Positions 62,874 to 64,000 of a stretch of DNA of 64,000 bases are shown piece by piece. The stretch comes from Aminipila sp032051575 (GTDB lineage: Bacteria; Bacillota; Clostridia; Peptostreptococcales; Anaerovoracaceae). The notes below the pieces were generated by a model. The model worked only from the letters and a program-made list of their open reading frames with translations. It had not been told where the DNA came from and did no database searches. Both the position numbers and the translations under genes were made by a program. The stretch's first letter is position 1. Each line of letters starts with the position of its first letter. The stretch is taken from contig NZ_DAMBYD010000003.1 of the NCBI RefSeq assembly GCF_032051575.1, positions 1-64,000 of the forward strand. Reading direction: 5' to 3'.

Positions 62874-64000
62874 CTATTCCTTTATAATCTGTACACCCTG
62901 AGGAGTATCTTTAAGCACAATTCCTTTTGCCTTTAAAATATCTCTTATTTCATCCGCTCTTCCAAAATCCTTATTCTTTCTAGCTTCCTGTCTTTGGTCA
63001 ACTAGCGCCTGAATTTCCGAATCAACACTATCATCTGTTTCTTCCTGAAGCAGCCCTAAAACACTAGTAAGCTCTGTAAGCATATTCGATGCTTGTTTCG
63101 CAAATTCTTTTGAAGCACCATCCTTTACTGTTGTGTTAATTGATGTAATAAGCTCAAACACAGCAGTAATCGCATCTGCAGTATTTAAATCATCTTCCAT
63201 TGAATTAATAAATTCCTGCCTGTACTTTTTAAAGTTTACAACTGATTCTTTTTCTGAATCAGTCATCAAATCAGCACCAGTTTCCATTAAATGCTTTAAG
63301 TTTGCCTTTGCATTTTGCATTCTTGCTAATCCATTCTTCGCCTGCTCCATAAGAGTATCGCTAAAGTTAATAGGATTTCTGTAATGCCCAGATAATAGAA
63401 AAAATCTCATAACTTCACCACTGTAAGTAGCTAAAATATCTCTTACCGTAAAGAAATTTCCTTTTGATTTAGACATTTTTTCATTATCGATTGTAATATA
63501 TCCATTGTGCATCCAATAATTTGCAAAAGCTTTACCATTGTGTGCCTCAGATTGCGCAATCTCATTTTCATGATGAGGAAAAGCTAAATCTTGCCCCCCT
63601 GCATGTATATCAATCGTTTCTCCTAAGAACTTTTTCGACATAGCAGAACATTCAATATGCCAGCCTGGTCTTCCCATGCCCCACGGCGATTCCCATGCAA
63701 TTTCATCATCTGTTTTTCTTGCTTTCCAAAGAGCAAAATCAAGTGGGTCCTGCTTCTTTTCACCAATCTCAATTCTGGCTCCTGACTCTAAATCCTCTAT
63801 ATTCTGCTTTGAAAGCTTACCATAATCTTTAAATTTTCTTGTGCTGTAATAAACATCACCATCAACTTCATAGGCATATCCTTTTTTAATTAAGTCCCCG
63901 ACAAACTGGATAATATCATCCATTGTTTCCGTAACCTTTGGATGTACAGAAGCCTTCTTAACATTTAAAGCAGCAGCATCTTTATAATATTCTTTAATAT
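62874..64000 (-). CDS. cysS: Cysteinyl-tRNA synthetase, C-terminal part (5' end off window)
   Basis: At least 375 codons, open to the right edge; an in-frame ATG at 63923 is internal. The visible part starts within the catalytic domain (HPKVTETMDDIIQFVGDL), with GRPGWHIECSAMSKKFLG (zinc-site region), DIHAGGQDLAFPHHENEIAQSEA (by parts) and the KMSKSKGNF signature, followed by the C-terminal helical domain. Upstream sequence with HIGH lies outside the window. Confidence 0.96.
   Translation of the reverse strand, partial: IKEYYKDAAALNVKKASVHPKVTETMDDIIQFVGDLIKKGYAYEVDGDVYYSTRKFKDYGKLSKQNIEDLESGARIEIGEKKQDPLDFALWKARKTDDEIAWESPWGMGRPGWHIECSAMSKKFLGETIDIHAGGQDLAFPHHENEIAQSEAHNGKAFANYWMHNGYITIDNEKMSKSKGNFFTVRDILATYSGEVMRFFLLSGHYRNPINFSDTLMEQAKNGLARMQNAKANLKHLMETGADLMTDSEKESVVNFKKYRQEFINSMEDDLNTADAITAVFELITSINTTVKDGASKEFAKQASNMLTELTSVLGLLQEETDDSVDSEIQALVDQRQEARKNKDFGRADEIRDILKAKGIVLKDTPQGVQIIKE

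Overview
The window looks like the chromosome of a low-GC, probably spore-forming anaerobic member of the Clostridia. This rests on AT-rich intergenic DNA, strong AGGAGG-type ribosome binding sites, the order cysS-mrnC-...-rlmB-sigH-...-rpmG-secE-nusG-rplKAJL-rpoBC-rpsLG-fusA-tuf, the sporulation-type sigma factor SigH, SLH surface domains and a sigma-54/alanine dehydrogenase module. Almost every gene is on the minus strand. The exceptions are yitT-bioY-bioB-bioD, the integrase/HD-GYP pair and one tiny ORF. I cannot name the species.

Layout. 1-4.6 kb: the N-terminal 1544 residues of a giant secreted RHS/YD-repeat protein that runs off the left edge. 4.7-7.5 kb: a leucine-rich-repeat plus SLH surface protein and a small FliD-C-like protein. 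7.6-13 kb: pcrA-ligA-AIRS-like operon. 13-18.8 kb: nhaC-ald-GPH transporter-sigma-54 activator operon behind a near-consensus -24/-12 promoter. 19-24.6 kb: a peptide-use cluster (LuxR-type regulator, M32 peptidase homologue with a damaged zinc site, MFS transporter, S15 peptidase). 24.7-28.2 kb: yitT, then biotin genes bioY-bioB-bioD behind a BirA-like operator. 28.2-29.7 kb: psuG and a phosphodiesterase. 30-45.8 kb: the transcription/translation core tuf1-fusA-rpsG-rpsL-rpoC-rpoB-rplL-rplJ-rplA-rplK-nusG-secE-rpmG, with an L10 leader, internal promoters and structured spacers. 46-52.6 kb: accessory genes between rpmG and tuf2 (ECF sigma/DUF4179, thioesterase, and an SGNH-DUF4358-MBOAT-DHHW surface acylation cluster). 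52.7-54.1 kb: tRNA-Thr-tuf2, with a tuf copy that reads as identical to tuf1. 54.2-56.5 kb: a tyrosine recombinase bracketed by two copies of one palindrome in opposite orientation, then an HD-GYP gene. 56.5-64 kb: DMT transporter pair, sigH, rlmB, folA, rnz, thyA, mrnC and the 3' part of cysS, which runs off the right edge.

The most unusual items are the recombinase between inverted copies of a 36-bp palindrome, the M32 homologue in which the second zinc histidine is lysine, the sigma-54 circuit, the LRR protein with plant-type LxGxIP repeats, the palindrome-rich element downstream of tuf1, and the near-identical promoters of rpoBC and the str operon. All assignments come from reading the sequence; no database search was run.
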